From Chryseobacterium mulctrae (GTDB taxonomy: Bacteria > Bacteroidota > Bacteroidia > Flavobacteriales > Weeksellaceae), in assembly GCF_006175945.1 (NCBI RefSeq), contig NZ_VAJL01000001.1:372001-436000 (forward strand): DNA of 64,000 nt. Reading direction: 5' to 3'. Below, piece after piece: positions 54,661 to 64,000 of the stretch (positions within the stretch are counted from its first letter, which is position 1; each line of letters starts with the position of its first letter). A program made the translations under genes and the position numbers. The notes under the pieces are model-generated. The model was not told where the DNA came from. It was given only the letters and a program-made list of their open reading frames with translations, and ran no database searches.

Positions 54661-55359
54661 ATGATGCTTTGGTTGATATTCGGGATATTTTTTATTTTAA
54701 TTTTGATTGCGGGAAGCAGACTAAAATCCAAATTCAGGGAATATACAGCAATTCCTACTGCCAACGGCATGATCGGAGCCGAAGTTGCCCGAAAAATGCT
54801 CTACGACCATGGTTGTTATGATGTTAATATTACGCCGGTTCAAGGAACTTTAACCGACCAGTACAATCCGCAAACCAAAACTGTAAATCTTAGCCAAGAT
54901 GTTTATTATGGTACAAATGTAGCGGCAGCTGCCGTTGGCGCTCACGAAGCAGGCCATGCCGCGCAACATGCTAATGCCTATGCTTGGTTAGGCCTGCGTT
55001 CAGCGCTTGTGCCTTTACAAAATATCAGCGCAACTATTTTAAATATGATTTTTATTGGAATGTTTTTCGGCTTGTTTTTACTCGGAAGTTTATTCTCCAT
55101 GCAAACGGCACCTTTAATAATTGTTGCATGTTATGGATTTTTTACCCTTTTTGCATTTATTAAACTACCAGTTGAATTTGATGCAAGCAGCAGGGCATTA
55201 GCATGGATTCAACGTACCGGAATAACCGATTATTATTCACACTCAAAGGCTGAAAAAGCATTGCGTTCGGCAGCTTAAACTAATATAATTGCTGCTTTGT
55301 CTTTGCTTGCTACTTTACTCTATTATTTCTTTGCTTTGCTTGGACATAGTGATGAATAA
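54661..55359 (+). CDS. Zinc metallopeptidase (YugP/DUF2268-like membrane protease), C-terminal stop
   Basis: Membrane-bound M48-like peptidase. From ATG 54661: one N-terminal helix (MMLWLIFGIFFILILIAG), then VNLSQDVYYGTNVAAAAVGAHEAGHAAQHANAYAWLGLRSAL with zinc motif HEAGHAAQH, two or three helices (ILNMIFIGMFFGLFLLGSLF) and the late Glu in FDASSRALAWI. The frame meets TAA at 55276-55278 after EKALRSAA, then continues TNIIAALSLLATLLYYFFALLG to TAA 55357, the expected last helix. A TTA-to-TAA change explains it, so the product lacks its final helix. Confidence 0.8.
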
Positions 55360-55374
55360 TAGCTATTTAAGAAT

Positions 55375-56343
55375 ATGGAATACAAAGATTACTATAAAAT
55401 ACTGGGTGTTGATAAGAAAGCCTCTCAGGATGAAATAAAGAAGGCATATCGCAAACTGGCGGTAAAATACCATCCGGACAAAAATCCCGGGAACAAGGAA
55501 GCAGAAGAAAAATTTAAGGAAATTGGTGAGGCTAATGAAGTATTGAGTGACCCGGAAAAAAGAAAACTATACGACCAACTGGGCTCCAATTGGAAGCAAT
55601 ACCGGGATGCTGGCTATGACCCATCAACCGCTGGTGGAAGAGCAAGATATTCACAGGGTGCACCCGGGGGGCAATATTATCATGAGTTTGAAGGCGACCC
55701 TTCTGAGTTTTTTGGAGATGGTAGCAGTGGTTTTTCCGACTTTTTTGAGTCTCTCTTTGGAAGAGGAACCAGACAGGGGAAAGGATTCTCTGGAACCGGC
55801 GGGTTTTCCGGGTTCGGTGCAGATATACCCGGTAACGACCTGGCAGGAGAAATAACTATTTCTTTACAAGAAGCCTACACAGGTACCGAACGCATTATTG
55901 ACCTGGGGGGTGAAAAGATTAAGCTGAAAATAAAACCTGGAGCTTACTCCGGATTAAAACTCCGCGCAAAAGGAAAAGGAGAGAAAGCCCGGGGAGGAAA
56001 GGGAGGCAACCTGTACATCACCATCAACGTGTCCCCTCACCCGGTTTATGAGCGCAAAGGAAACGACTTGCATATGAACATGCCTGTGGATTTGTTTACA
56101 GCACTACTTGGTGGCGAAATGGAAATCCAAACCCTGTCAGGCAGAATAAACATGAAAATTCCTGAAGGTACTCAAAACGACAAACAGTTCAGGCTTAAAG
56201 GAAAGGGTATGCCTGTATATGGTAAATCTTCGTATGGTGACTTATATGTTAAAATTCAGGTGAAGCTACCGGATAAATTGACCCCGGAACAAAAAGAACT
56301 GGTTATGAAATTGAGAGACAGTGTTCAGAAAACAAATCGTTGA
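55375..56343 (+). CDS. DnaJ-class co-chaperone of the CbpA type
   Basis: A 322-residue DnaJ homolog: J domain ([23 protein letters not shown] in YHPDKNPGN), Gly/Phe-rich linker to about 150, and two C-terminal client-binding beta domains from [23 protein letters not shown] onward. The zinc-finger CxxCxGxG repeats are absent, so this is a type B/CbpA protein. It would stimulate the DnaK encoded at the end of the island and recruit substrates, perhaps from the Hsp20 proteins. Sixteen bases past the metallopeptidase frame. Confidence 0.93.
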   Translation: MEYKDYYKILGVDKKASQDEIKKAYRKLAVKYHPDKNPGNKEAEEKFKEIGEANEVLSDPEKRKLYDQLGSNWKQYRDAGYDPSTAGGRARYSQGAPGGQYYHEFEGDPSEFFGDGSSGFSDFFESLFGRGTRQGKGFSGTGGFSGFGADIPGNDLAGEITISLQEAYTGTERIIDLGGEKIKLKIKPGAYSGLKLRAKGKGEKARGGKGGNLYITINVSPHPVYERKGNDLHMNMPVDLFTALLGGEMEIQTLSGRINMKIPEGTQNDKQFRLKGKGMPVYGKSSYGDLYVKIQVKLPDKLTPEQKELVMKLRDSVQKTNR

Positions 56344-56412
56344 TTGAAAATGACCAAATTAAATATGAAAAAAGTTTAATTATATAAGAATCAAAATTCA
56401 TAGCCAATTAAA

Positions 56413-56511
56413 ATGAAAACAATAATTGTGCCTACCGATTTTTCTGATTGCACATATAAAGCACTACGTTATGCCGCTTATATTTCAAAAAAAACCGGTG
56501 CCTTAAAATGA
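56413..56511 (+). pseudogene. N-terminal remnant of a universal stress protein
   Basis: MKTIIVPTDFSDCTYKALRYAAYISKKTGALK then TGA at 56509. This is the first strand and helix of UspA proteins (IIVPTDFSDxxxxAL), cut to 32 residues, 6 bases before the next gene. Its deletion may have been caused by recombination within the island. Confidence 0.75.
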
Positions 56512-56517
56512 AATAAG

Positions 56518-57516
56518 ATGAAAACAACAATTCATAACAAACATTTATTGACAGATAGCAACTTGGCAAGTCAGTTTAGAGAGGTCATAAAAAATCATAA
56601 TAAATTTTTTGACCGCATGGATGTTCTTCTTAATTCCAATAAACTGGATGCTTATTTAACAGAAACCAATAAGGGGATAAAAGCAACTTTTTATTTAAAA
56701 CAAGGAGCTAACCAGGTTTTTGCAGAAGCTGAAGGCACTGAACCGGCGATCTTAGCTGAACAGATAATGACCCGGCTTAAATCCAGGTTTTTAAGGCAAT
56801 TTATAGCTTCACAAAAAAAAACAAGACTTAACATAGCAAGCAAGCATTTATCCCAACTTAATAAGCTAAGAAACGAAGAGGATAAAGAACACTTTAACTT
56901 CCTTATAAAACAACTTTTGCCTGCTATCCGCGGGTTTGTAGCCAGGTATCTTTCGTATAGCAAAACAAAAGTTCCCAGCGGGTTTACAATTGATGATTTG
57001 GTGGATGAGATATACCTTGCTCTTTATGAAAGATTTGAAGAACGGCCTAAAAATGACAAAGAGTTCTCCCCATGGAGTTTTCAAATTGCCCGCGAAACTT
57101 TGGAAAGTTTTATGGAAAAGCATTACACAAAAAACGCACATATTTCGTTCGATAAGCTGGCTGAAGAAGAACTTTTAAGCATGGAAGAAAAATTTACCGC
57201 TGATGCAGACGGAGAACTTATCATGCAGGAAGATTTGGATGATATTTCTTACAAGAACACAAAATTAGGCAATGAGATTCTCAACAACGATGCGCTAATT
57301 GAACTCCCTGCCGATATTGAAATAGAACCCGTTGTAAACGAGGTTTTGGCTAATGTTGATGAAAATGCTAAACGGGCTTTTGAACTGTTCTGGCTACATG
57401 AAATGACTGCTAATGAGATTGCTAAATCGATGCATATGCAAATTGAAGCTGTCGAAAATATCATTGATTATATCTCATTCAGTATTGTATCAAAACTAAA
57501 AAATAAAAATGTATGA
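56518..57516 (+). CDS. HPF/RaiA-like domain fused to a sigma-70-type factor
   Basis: A 332-residue protein. Residues about 10-100 (ATFYLKQGANQVFAEAEGTEPAILAEQIMTRLKSRF) follow the beta-beta-beta-alpha pattern of hibernation-promoting factors. From about 120 a sigma-like part follows: region 2 LLPAIRGFVARYLS, GFTIDDLVDEIYLALYERF, and region 4 ENAKRAFELFWLHEMTANEIAKSMHMQIEAVENIIDYI. A ribosome-associated domain and a sigma factor in one chain would tie translation state to transcription. The last four bases overlap the next gene. The sigma assignment is firmer than the HPF one. Confidence 0.65.
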   Translation: MKTTIHNKHLLTDSNLASQFREVIKNHNKFFDRMDVLLNSNKLDAYLTETNKGIKATFYLKQGANQVFAEAEGTEPAILAEQIMTRLKSRFLRQFIASQKKTRLNIASKHLSQLNKLRNEEDKEHFNFLIKQLLPAIRGFVARYLSYSKTKVPSGFTIDDLVDEIYLALYERFEERPKNDKEFSPWSFQIARETLESFMEKHYTKNAHISFDKLAEEELLSMEEKFTADADGELIMQEDLDDISYKNTKLGNEILNNDALIELPADIEIEPVVNEVLANVDENAKRAFELFWLHEMTANEIAKSMHMQIEAVENIIDYISFSIVSKLKNKNV

Positions 57517-57872
57517 AAAAGATAGAAACAATAGTTCTGTACAACCAAAATGTGCCATTGCATATTGGGGCTTTTATTGAAGCCATAGAACAATTGGAAA
57601 TGCACTTCAATGCTGCATCCATGGAACAATTTTTCGAATCAGATAAGGAGTTGGGGATGGCTATTAAACGGGCAATGGCTATTTGCAGGAATTTAGGGTT
57701 TCCGCTTGCGCAGCACTTCCGCAAAAGGTACGTTTCTAACAGCGATTCGCATACCTTAAAGATTGACTGGCAAATGTCTAAAACGGCGTATTTCCTAACC
57801 ATGATTAATGGCAACCCAGACAATCCTTTAGTTGGCCGTTTTCAATGGGAGTTGTTAAAAAAAATGGTCTGA
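57513..57872 (+). CDS. Unknown protein coupled to the sigma-like gene
   Basis: A 119-residue soluble protein starting on the overlapping ATGA of the sigma-like gene. It reads FIEAIEQLEMHFNAASMEQFFESDKELGMAIKRAM and ends IDWQMSKTAYFLTMINGNPDNPLVGRFQWELLKKMV; the latter faintly resembles the Rha/antirepressor-type pattern. Overlap with a sigma gene is typical of an anti-sigma or co-factor, but no such motif is visible. Not recognised. Confidence 0.6.
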   Translation: MKKIETIVLYNQNVPLHIGAFIEAIEQLEMHFNAASMEQFFESDKELGMAIKRAMAICRNLGFPLAQHFRKRYVSNSDSHTLKIDWQMSKTAYFLTMINGNPDNPLVGRFQWELLKKMV

Positions 57873-58089
57873 TTTATTTCTTAATGAAACCCTTATGCAC
57901 TGCCGTCCACAACAAGGACATGAACCGAGCTTGCGAGCTCGCCAAAGGCAATAAACAAGAGGGTTCCACGGAAATAGAAGTGCTAAAGTCAATTTTGACG
58001 ATTATAAGTGTTTAAAAAGCAGATGTCTAATTAAAAATATATTCGAGGGAATAAATAGTTTCAAACTTTTAAACTAAAAAACAATAAAA

Positions 58090-58713
58090 ATGACAACAAT
58101 TAGTAATGAATTTCAAGACGAACAAAAGGGAATAAAAAGTATTTCCTCAAACTGGTGGGCTTTCATCATTAAAGGCTTCCTTGCGCTAATATTCTCTGTG
58201 TTGGCTTTTATTATGCCCGTTACAGCCATACTTGCCCTGGCAATTGTTTTTGGTGCATTTGCCTTAGCTGATGGTATTTTTGGCATTATTGCATCGGTTC
58301 GGAAAATCAGGAAGGGAAAGCGGTGGGGATGGCTTATTTTTAGCGCTATTATAAGTATACTGGCAGGTATTGCTGTTATTGTTTCTCCACTTATTGCCAC
58401 TGTTGCAATTGCCAGCTTTTTATGGGCCAGCATTAGTTTTTGGTCAATATTCGTTGGCATATCAGAAATAATAACAGCCTTTCGGCTTCGCAAAGAAATC
58501 AAAGGAGAATTGTGGATGATATTTAGCGGATTATTCTCAGTTATATTGGGCGCTATCATCCTCTGGATGTTTATAACCCAACCTGAAGATGTATTGTTGG
58601 CTTCGGGTTGGTTGCTTGGAATTAATGCGTTTCTATCGGCAATGACTTATTTCTTTTTGGGTTTTAAATTAAAAAAAACATCAGAAAATGGTGCAAAAAC
58701 AAAACTTTGGTAA
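58090..58713 (+). CDS. HdeD-family membrane protein
   Basis: A 207-residue inner-membrane protein with six hydrophobic segments (WWAFIIKGFLALIFSVLAFIMPV, ILALAIVFGAFALADGIFGI, and so on), the tandem DUF308 pattern of HdeD. HdeD is linked to acid resistance at high cell density and is a constant member of proteobacterial stress-tolerance loci with hsp20, yfdX and kefB, as here. No gene lies in the 217-base gap before it, which holds a small CGAGCT-TGCG-AGCTCG hairpin at 57926-57941. Confidence 0.88.
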   Translation: MTTISNEFQDEQKGIKSISSNWWAFIIKGFLALIFSVLAFIMPVTAILALAIVFGAFALADGIFGIIASVRKIRKGKRWGWLIFSAIISILAGIAVIVSPLIATVAIASFLWASISFWSIFVGISEIITAFRLRKEIKGELWMIFSGLFSVILGAIILWMFITQPEDVLLASGWLLGINAFLSAMTYFFLGFKLKKTSENGAKTKLW

Positions 58714-58731
58714 CTTTAACTTTTATTTGAG

Positions 58732-59901
58732 ATGAATCATGGATTGTTAAACGGACTGTTTATAGTATCGCTTACGATATTATTTTTAGCACTTTTATTA
58801 AAAAGAGCGAAACAACCTTATTTTATTGCCTATATCATAGCGGGAATCATTCTGGGGTCTGAGGTGTTCGGGGTTATTTCAAATTCATCAACGATTAACG
58901 AAATTGGAGAACTTGGTGTAATATTACTCATGTTTTTTATCGGAGCAGAAATTAACCTGCCCGACTTTTCTAAAAGTTTTAAAAAACCGTTACTGGGTAC
59001 ATTATCGCAATTGCTACTCAGTTTTGCTTTCATGGTTATAACAGGTCAAATTTTAAATTGGTCCTGGCAGGTAATTATACTTTTGAGTTTTGTCATCAGT
59101 TTAAGTAGTTCTGCCATTATTTTTCAATATTTATCAAACACTGGGCAAATTAAAAGTAAAATAGGGCTGTTAACATCCGGAGTATTAATCATGCAAGATA
59201 TACTCATCGTACCAATGATGCTTACCTTAAACTTTATGGCCAAAGGTAAATTGGAGACCATTGAGTTAGCAAGAACAGTATTTGGCGGTCTGGCCATATT
59301 GATTTTTATGCATGTCGCCATTCGCAAAAAACTAATAAAAATTCCATTCAGGCATGATTTGATACGAGACCACGACTTGCAAGTATTTTTGGGTTTTGTT
59401 TTGTGTTTTGGAATGGCACAGGTAAGTCATTGGTTTGGGTTATCGGCTGCTTTGGGGGCGCTTTTGGCAGGTATATTGGTCGGACAGGATAAGTCCACCC
59501 AATGGTTAGACCATGCCCTGGTCCCTTTTCGTGTTTTCTTTTTAGCCTTTTTCTTTTTAGCAGTTGGTTTGCAACTTAACCTACACTTCGCATACCAAAA
59601 CATTGGTGTTATATCGTTAATCACCCTTGCAGTTATGGTTATTAATAGTTTAATAAATGCCATGATATTTAAAGGAATGGGCAGTACGTGGCATGATAGT
59701 ATATATGCCGGAGCTTTGTTATCTCAGATTGGCGAATTTAGTTTTGTTCTTGTTAGTACGGCTGTTTCCCTGGGGGTAATAGGCGATTATAGTTATCAAA
59801 TGACCTTAGCTGTAATAACTGCTACCATGATGATAACTTCTGTTTGGATAGAGATAATACAAAATTTCATTTATAAGCTCCCTAAATTATCTCATAAATA
59901 A
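58732..59901 (+). CDS. KefB-type monovalent cation:proton antiporter (CPA2)
   Basis: A 389-residue exchanger with about twelve membrane segments: IVSLTILFLALLLKRAKQPYFIAYIIAGIILGSEVFG, FIGAEINLPDF, LSLSSSAIIFQYLS and GLSAALGALLAGILVGQD, all CPA2 hallmarks. The C-terminal RCK/TrkA-N domain of classic KefB is absent, so glutathione gating is not expected. Likely counters cytoplasmic acidification or electrophile stress. 18 bases after hdeD. Confidence 0.88.
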   Translation: MNHGLLNGLFIVSLTILFLALLLKRAKQPYFIAYIIAGIILGSEVFGVISNSSTINEIGELGVILLMFFIGAEINLPDFSKSFKKPLLGTLSQLLLSFAFMVITGQILNWSWQVIILLSFVISLSSSAIIFQYLSNTGQIKSKIGLLTSGVLIMQDILIVPMMLTLNFMAKGKLETIELARTVFGGLAILIFMHVAIRKKLIKIPFRHDLIRDHDLQVFLGFVLCFGMAQVSHWFGLSAALGALLAGILVGQDKSTQWLDHALVPFRVFFLAFFFLAVGLQLNLHFAYQNIGVISLITLAVMVINSLINAMIFKGMGSTWHDSIYAGALLSQIGEFSFVLVSTAVSLGVIGDYSYQMTLAVITATMMITSVWIEIIQNFIYKLPKLSHK

Positions 59902-59971
59902 ATTATCTGATGTAAATGGATTCCATTTAAACCCAGACTTTTTCAATTCCATATACTCAAATTTCATAAAG

Positions 59972-60457
59972 ATGGGATTAACCATTATTTTGGTAATAGT
60001 TGTATTCCTTCTGAAAGCGTTAAGTAAAAAACGACTTATTAAGCTTTCTGCAATTTATTCATATGAACCACATCGTCTATTTCTGGTAAGAAAAACGATT
60101 GCTATAGCTTTTTGGATTGCTTTGATTTTTTTAACGTTTATCATTTGGGGGGGGGTAAACCTAAATAATATTTGGGTATATCTTGGTGGTTTTCTCTCTG
60201 TTGTAGCTATTGGGTTGTTTGCTGTATGGAGTATTTTAAGCAATATTATTTCAGGAATATTTATTTTTATAATCAACCCTTTCAAAATAGGTTCGAAAAT
60301 AAAGCTGTATGACCCTGAAGTACAAGCGACAGTAGTAAATATAAATCTGATGTTTACTGAATTAGAAGATGATGATGGAATCTTTAACGTACCAAATAAT
60401 ACTTTCTTTCAAAAAACCGTCAAGGGTATTAATGCGGAAAAAAAACAACCAAATTAA
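59972..60457 (+). CDS. MscS-family mechanosensitive channel, short
   Basis: A 161-residue protein: three hydrophobic segments, then the pore-like helix WSILSNIISGIFIFIINPFKIGSKIKLYDPEVQATVVNINLMFTELEDDDGIFNVPNNTFF, the MscS beta-domain signature. The frame is open for at least 24 codons upstream of the ATG (GFHLNPDFFNSIYSNFIK), a stretch that reads as protein but has no start codon; the N-terminus may once have been longer. The C-terminal alpha/beta domain is cut short compared with MscS. Confidence 0.75.
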   Translation: MGLTIILVIVVFLLKALSKKRLIKLSAIYSYEPHRLFLVRKTIAIAFWIALIFLTFIIWGGVNLNNIWVYLGGFLSVVAIGLFAVWSILSNIISGIFIFIINPFKIGSKIKLYDPEVQATVVNINLMFTELEDDDGIFNVPNNTFFQKTVKGINAEKKQPN

Positions 60458-61033
60458 ATGAACACATTTAAAAAACTGATAATAATAGCTCTTATACTCT
60501 TTTTTGGGTATTTGATTTTGCGTATGGTTTTAAATAGTGAAAAGACAGAACCTTTTACATACGAGATATTTGCAGCCATTATAGGTTTCACAATAACTGC
60601 CCTAACAACCTGGTCGTTGCTGGGGAAACAAACCGAAAATGAGCTTAACAAAGAGGTACGTATTCGTTATTTAACTTTAAAAACGACCATTTACCAGGAA
60701 CTTATAAGGCAATTGGAAGATATTGTGCGTAAAGAAAAGATTACCCACGAGGATATAATAGAATTAAGGCTTTTAAGCCAACGAATGATTTTTATTGCTG
60801 GTGAAAATGTTTTGGTTGCGTTCAATAAGTTTGTTATCCGGTTTGTTAAGCTGGCGAAAAATGAAAAGATTTCTGAAAAAGACCTGGATGATTTGTTAGA
60901 TGAAATGTCAATGGTTTCGGTTGAAATAAGAAACGATATTTTAGATAATAAGGTAAAGCAAGATATGGATGTTCAATCCTTTGAAAAACTTATTCTTAAA
61001 ACAAATGAACTTATGGATTTTTCGGATAATTGA
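60458..61033 (+). CDS. Membrane-anchored helical protein of unknown function
   Basis: A 191-residue protein whose ATG directly follows the channel stop. Two hydrophobic helices (LIIIALILFFGYLILRMV and EIFAAIIGFTITALTTWSLL) are followed by a long charged helical part (EVRIRYLTLKTTIYQELIRQLEDIVRKEKI) that should lie in the cytosol. No family recognised. Coupling to mscS suggests a regulatory or structural partner of the channel. Confidence 0.65.
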   Translation: MNTFKKLIIIALILFFGYLILRMVLNSEKTEPFTYEIFAAIIGFTITALTTWSLLGKQTENELNKEVRIRYLTLKTTIYQELIRQLEDIVRKEKITHEDIIELRLLSQRMIFIAGENVLVAFNKFVIRFVKLAKNEKISEKDLDDLLDEMSMVSVEIRNDILDNKVKQDMDVQSFEKLILKTNELMDFSDN

Positions 61034-61058
61034 TATTGTCAGCCCCTAAACCGTCAAT

Positions 61059-61137
61059 ATGGCATTTTTCTACCAAATAAAAATGTCATAATGATATCAT
61101 TGTTGCTGTAGCACTTAAGTTCATTATAAATTAAGTG
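61059..61137 (+). promoter_or_regulatory. Inverted repeats before dnaK
   Basis: ATGGCATTTTT (61059-61069) pairs with AAAAATGTCAT (61079-61089) with one G-U, and CACTTAA (61112-61118) with TTAAGTG (61131-61137). The first could end the preceding transcript, the second could be an operator. No CIRCE element is present. Confidence 0.4.
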
Positions 61138-61141
61138 ATAA

Positions 61142-63088
<1,947 letters not shown>

Positions 63089-63106
63089 TGGCTATCTGCT
63101 TTGTAT

Positions 63107-63140
63107 AAAAAAAGGTTGCTTTTTCGAGCAACCTTTTTTT
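63107..63140 (+). terminator. Terminator of dnaK
   Basis: Perfect 14-base arms AAAAAAAGGTTGCT (63107-63120) and AGCAACCTTTTTTT (63127-63140) with a six-base loop. It ends the stress island and also overlaps the stop of the minus-strand kinase remnant. Confidence 0.92.
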
Positions 63141-63425
63141 ATGGAACAATGATAGTGACAGCCTTTTTTATAATGCTTATACTAACTTCACTGGTTCTGT
63201 CCAAAATCTGTCCGTCAGTCTGAAAATATTGAGGTGAATCAGTTTTTATCACTGCTTCAGTAGTTTTAATTATATCAACATACAGTGAATTTTCCAAATT
63301 TCCAAGAAACGAAGAAAGTGTTAAGTGCAAAAGTACTTTTGCCGGGATTGGCTTGAAAATAACAATTTCAAAAGTTCCATCATTAATTTTGCTGGAAGGG
63401 CTAATTACTGCTCCTGTACCATACC
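63139..63425 (-). pseudogene. C-terminal remnant of a diacylglycerol/lipid kinase
   Basis: Minus strand reads RYGTGAVISPSSKINDGTFEIVIFKPIP ... FQTDGQILDRTSEVSISIIKKAVTIIVP, the C-terminal beta-sandwich of the DAGK/YegS/BmrU family. The N-terminal GGDGT nucleotide part is absent. Homology ends near 63425, where DinB sequence begins. Confidence 0.6.
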
Positions 63426-63688
63426 TTATCCACGTTCAGAATATCAGAAGCATACTTTCCGGAATGGTGGAACAGCTATGCTACCAGCTGAGACATGAGA
63501 AATGGTTGACCTCAACCGTTTCTGTAAGAATAAGATATGCTAATTTTGATACGGAAACCAAACAATGTAAAGTACCTTATACCTCAGCTGATCATACGTT
63601 GCTTAAATATATTCTGGAACTTTTCAGGAAAGTTTATACCCGAAGGATGAGAATTCGTCTCATTGGTGTCAAGTTTACAGGATTTTAG
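63426..63688 (+). pseudogene. C-terminal remnant of DNA polymerase IV (DinB)
   Basis: Reads IRSILSGMVEQLCYQLRHEKWLTSTVSVRIRYANFDTETKQCK, then YTSADHTLLKYILELFRKVYTRRMRIRLIGVKFTGF, the little-finger DNA-binding domain of Y-family polymerases. The palm and catalytic residues are missing. It is joined head-on to the kinase fragment, so the join is a recombination scar. Confidence 0.82.
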
Positions 63689-63691
63689 CTT

Positions 63692-64000
63692 TTAGGGGAC
63701 AATCGATGTGAAAAGGTAAATCAGAAAGATTCCGACCAGTACAGCACCCTGCATGATGTTGGTTTTTCCTGTAGCCAGGGAAACCGTAATGATAAAGAGG
63801 GAAAGGCCCAGCAATACTGTCGACTTAATATCAATACCCAAGGTCATCCTGATATCGCTGATGACCGAGATAATCGCGATGGCAGGAATGCTAAGTCCGA
63901 TACTGGCCAGAGCAGAGCCGAATGCCAGATAAGAGAAGTCTGTATCTCATCATTTCCGGCTGCTCTTACGGCCGCAATTGCTTCTGGCAGTAAAACAATT
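63692..64000 (-). pseudogene. Partial ChaA-type calcium/cation:proton antiporter
   Basis: The minus strand, entering at the window edge, reads LPEAIAAVRAAGNDEIQTSL, then, after a one-base deletion near 63943, LAFGSALASIGLSIPAIAIISVISD and GIDIKSTVLLGLSLFIITVSLATGKTN to TAA at 63692. This is the C-terminal half of ChaA-family exchangers. The N-terminus is outside the window. The shift is either a sequencing error or a true break. Confidence 0.75.

Noticed and set aside
61059..61137. CIRCE or HrcA operator before dnaK
   Set aside because: The inverted repeats do not match TTAGCACTC-N9-GAGTGCTAA.

Overview
The window looks like chromosome from a Flavobacteriia-type Bacteroidota, most like Chryseobacterium or a close relative. 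The evidence is low GC, SusC/SusD pairs, lipoprotein signals typical of the phylum, a TAnnTTTG-type -7 promoter element, few Shine-Dalgarno sites, and many gene families confined to this phylum. Genus is an inference; no rRNA or tRNA gene was seen.

Region 1 (about 1-20.5 kb, all minus strand) is a rhamnogalacturonan-I (pectin) utilisation locus: SusD and SusC for glycan capture and import, RhaT for L-rhamnose, an operon of PL11 lyase, CE12 acetylesterase and GH105 unsaturated galacturonyl hydrolase, a pair of GH106 alpha-L-rhamnosidase and a DUF4350-like exported protein, and a tightly coupled operon of GH28, GH2 and a second CE12-like esterase. Together they can deacetylate, cut, debranch and import pectin backbone. 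No dedicated regulator lies in the window. rhaT carries a one-base homopolymer frameshift.

Region 2 (20.9-31.5 kb) is ordinary accessory chromosome: a Crp-family regulator divergent from a CAT-type acetyltransferase, a CusB plus fused CusA-TolC metal efflux operon with a DUF6660 protein, and two exported proteins whose promoters share a 15-base element at the same spacing.

Region 3 (31.7-43.6 kb) is a phage-like or extracellular-contractile-injection-system-like accessory cassette: endolysin, spanin-like lipoprotein, AAA+ ATPase, tail-fibre-like protein, holin-like protein, and a 1327-residue polymorphic toxin ending in an AHH nuclease followed directly by an Imm11-like immunity gene. No sheath, tube or baseplate gene is present. 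Repeated upstream elements and a 52-residue HTH protein suggest common control. The cassette abuts a truncated ABC ATPase gene and its fused permease/M1 peptidase partner.

Region 4 (47.8-50.9 kb) is a gene graveyard: C-terminal remnants of a hydrolase, DUF6428 protein, SDR oxidoreductase, IS3 transposase and GH130 phosphorylase, with two small intact-looking genes.

Region 5 (51.0-63.1 kb, all plus strand) is a protein-quality-control and stress island: an FNR-like regulator, a matching FNR-type box at class II spacing, two Hsp20 chaperones, YfdX, a zinc metallopeptidase, a CbpA-type DnaJ, a protein that appears to fuse an HPF/RaiA-like domain to a sigma-70 factor, HdeD, a CPA2 antiporter, an MscS channel and DnaK. 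It resembles in logic the proteobacterial transmissible locus of stress tolerance but with different parts. Several of its genes carry in-frame stops or frameshifts. The right edge (63.1-64.0 kb) is a junction of truncated diacylglycerol kinase, DinB and ChaA-type genes.

Several breaks (rhaT, dnaK twice, GH130) are one-base changes in homopolymer runs, so sequencing error must be excluded before calling them pseudogenes; the in-frame stop codons are substitutions and are harder to explain that way.
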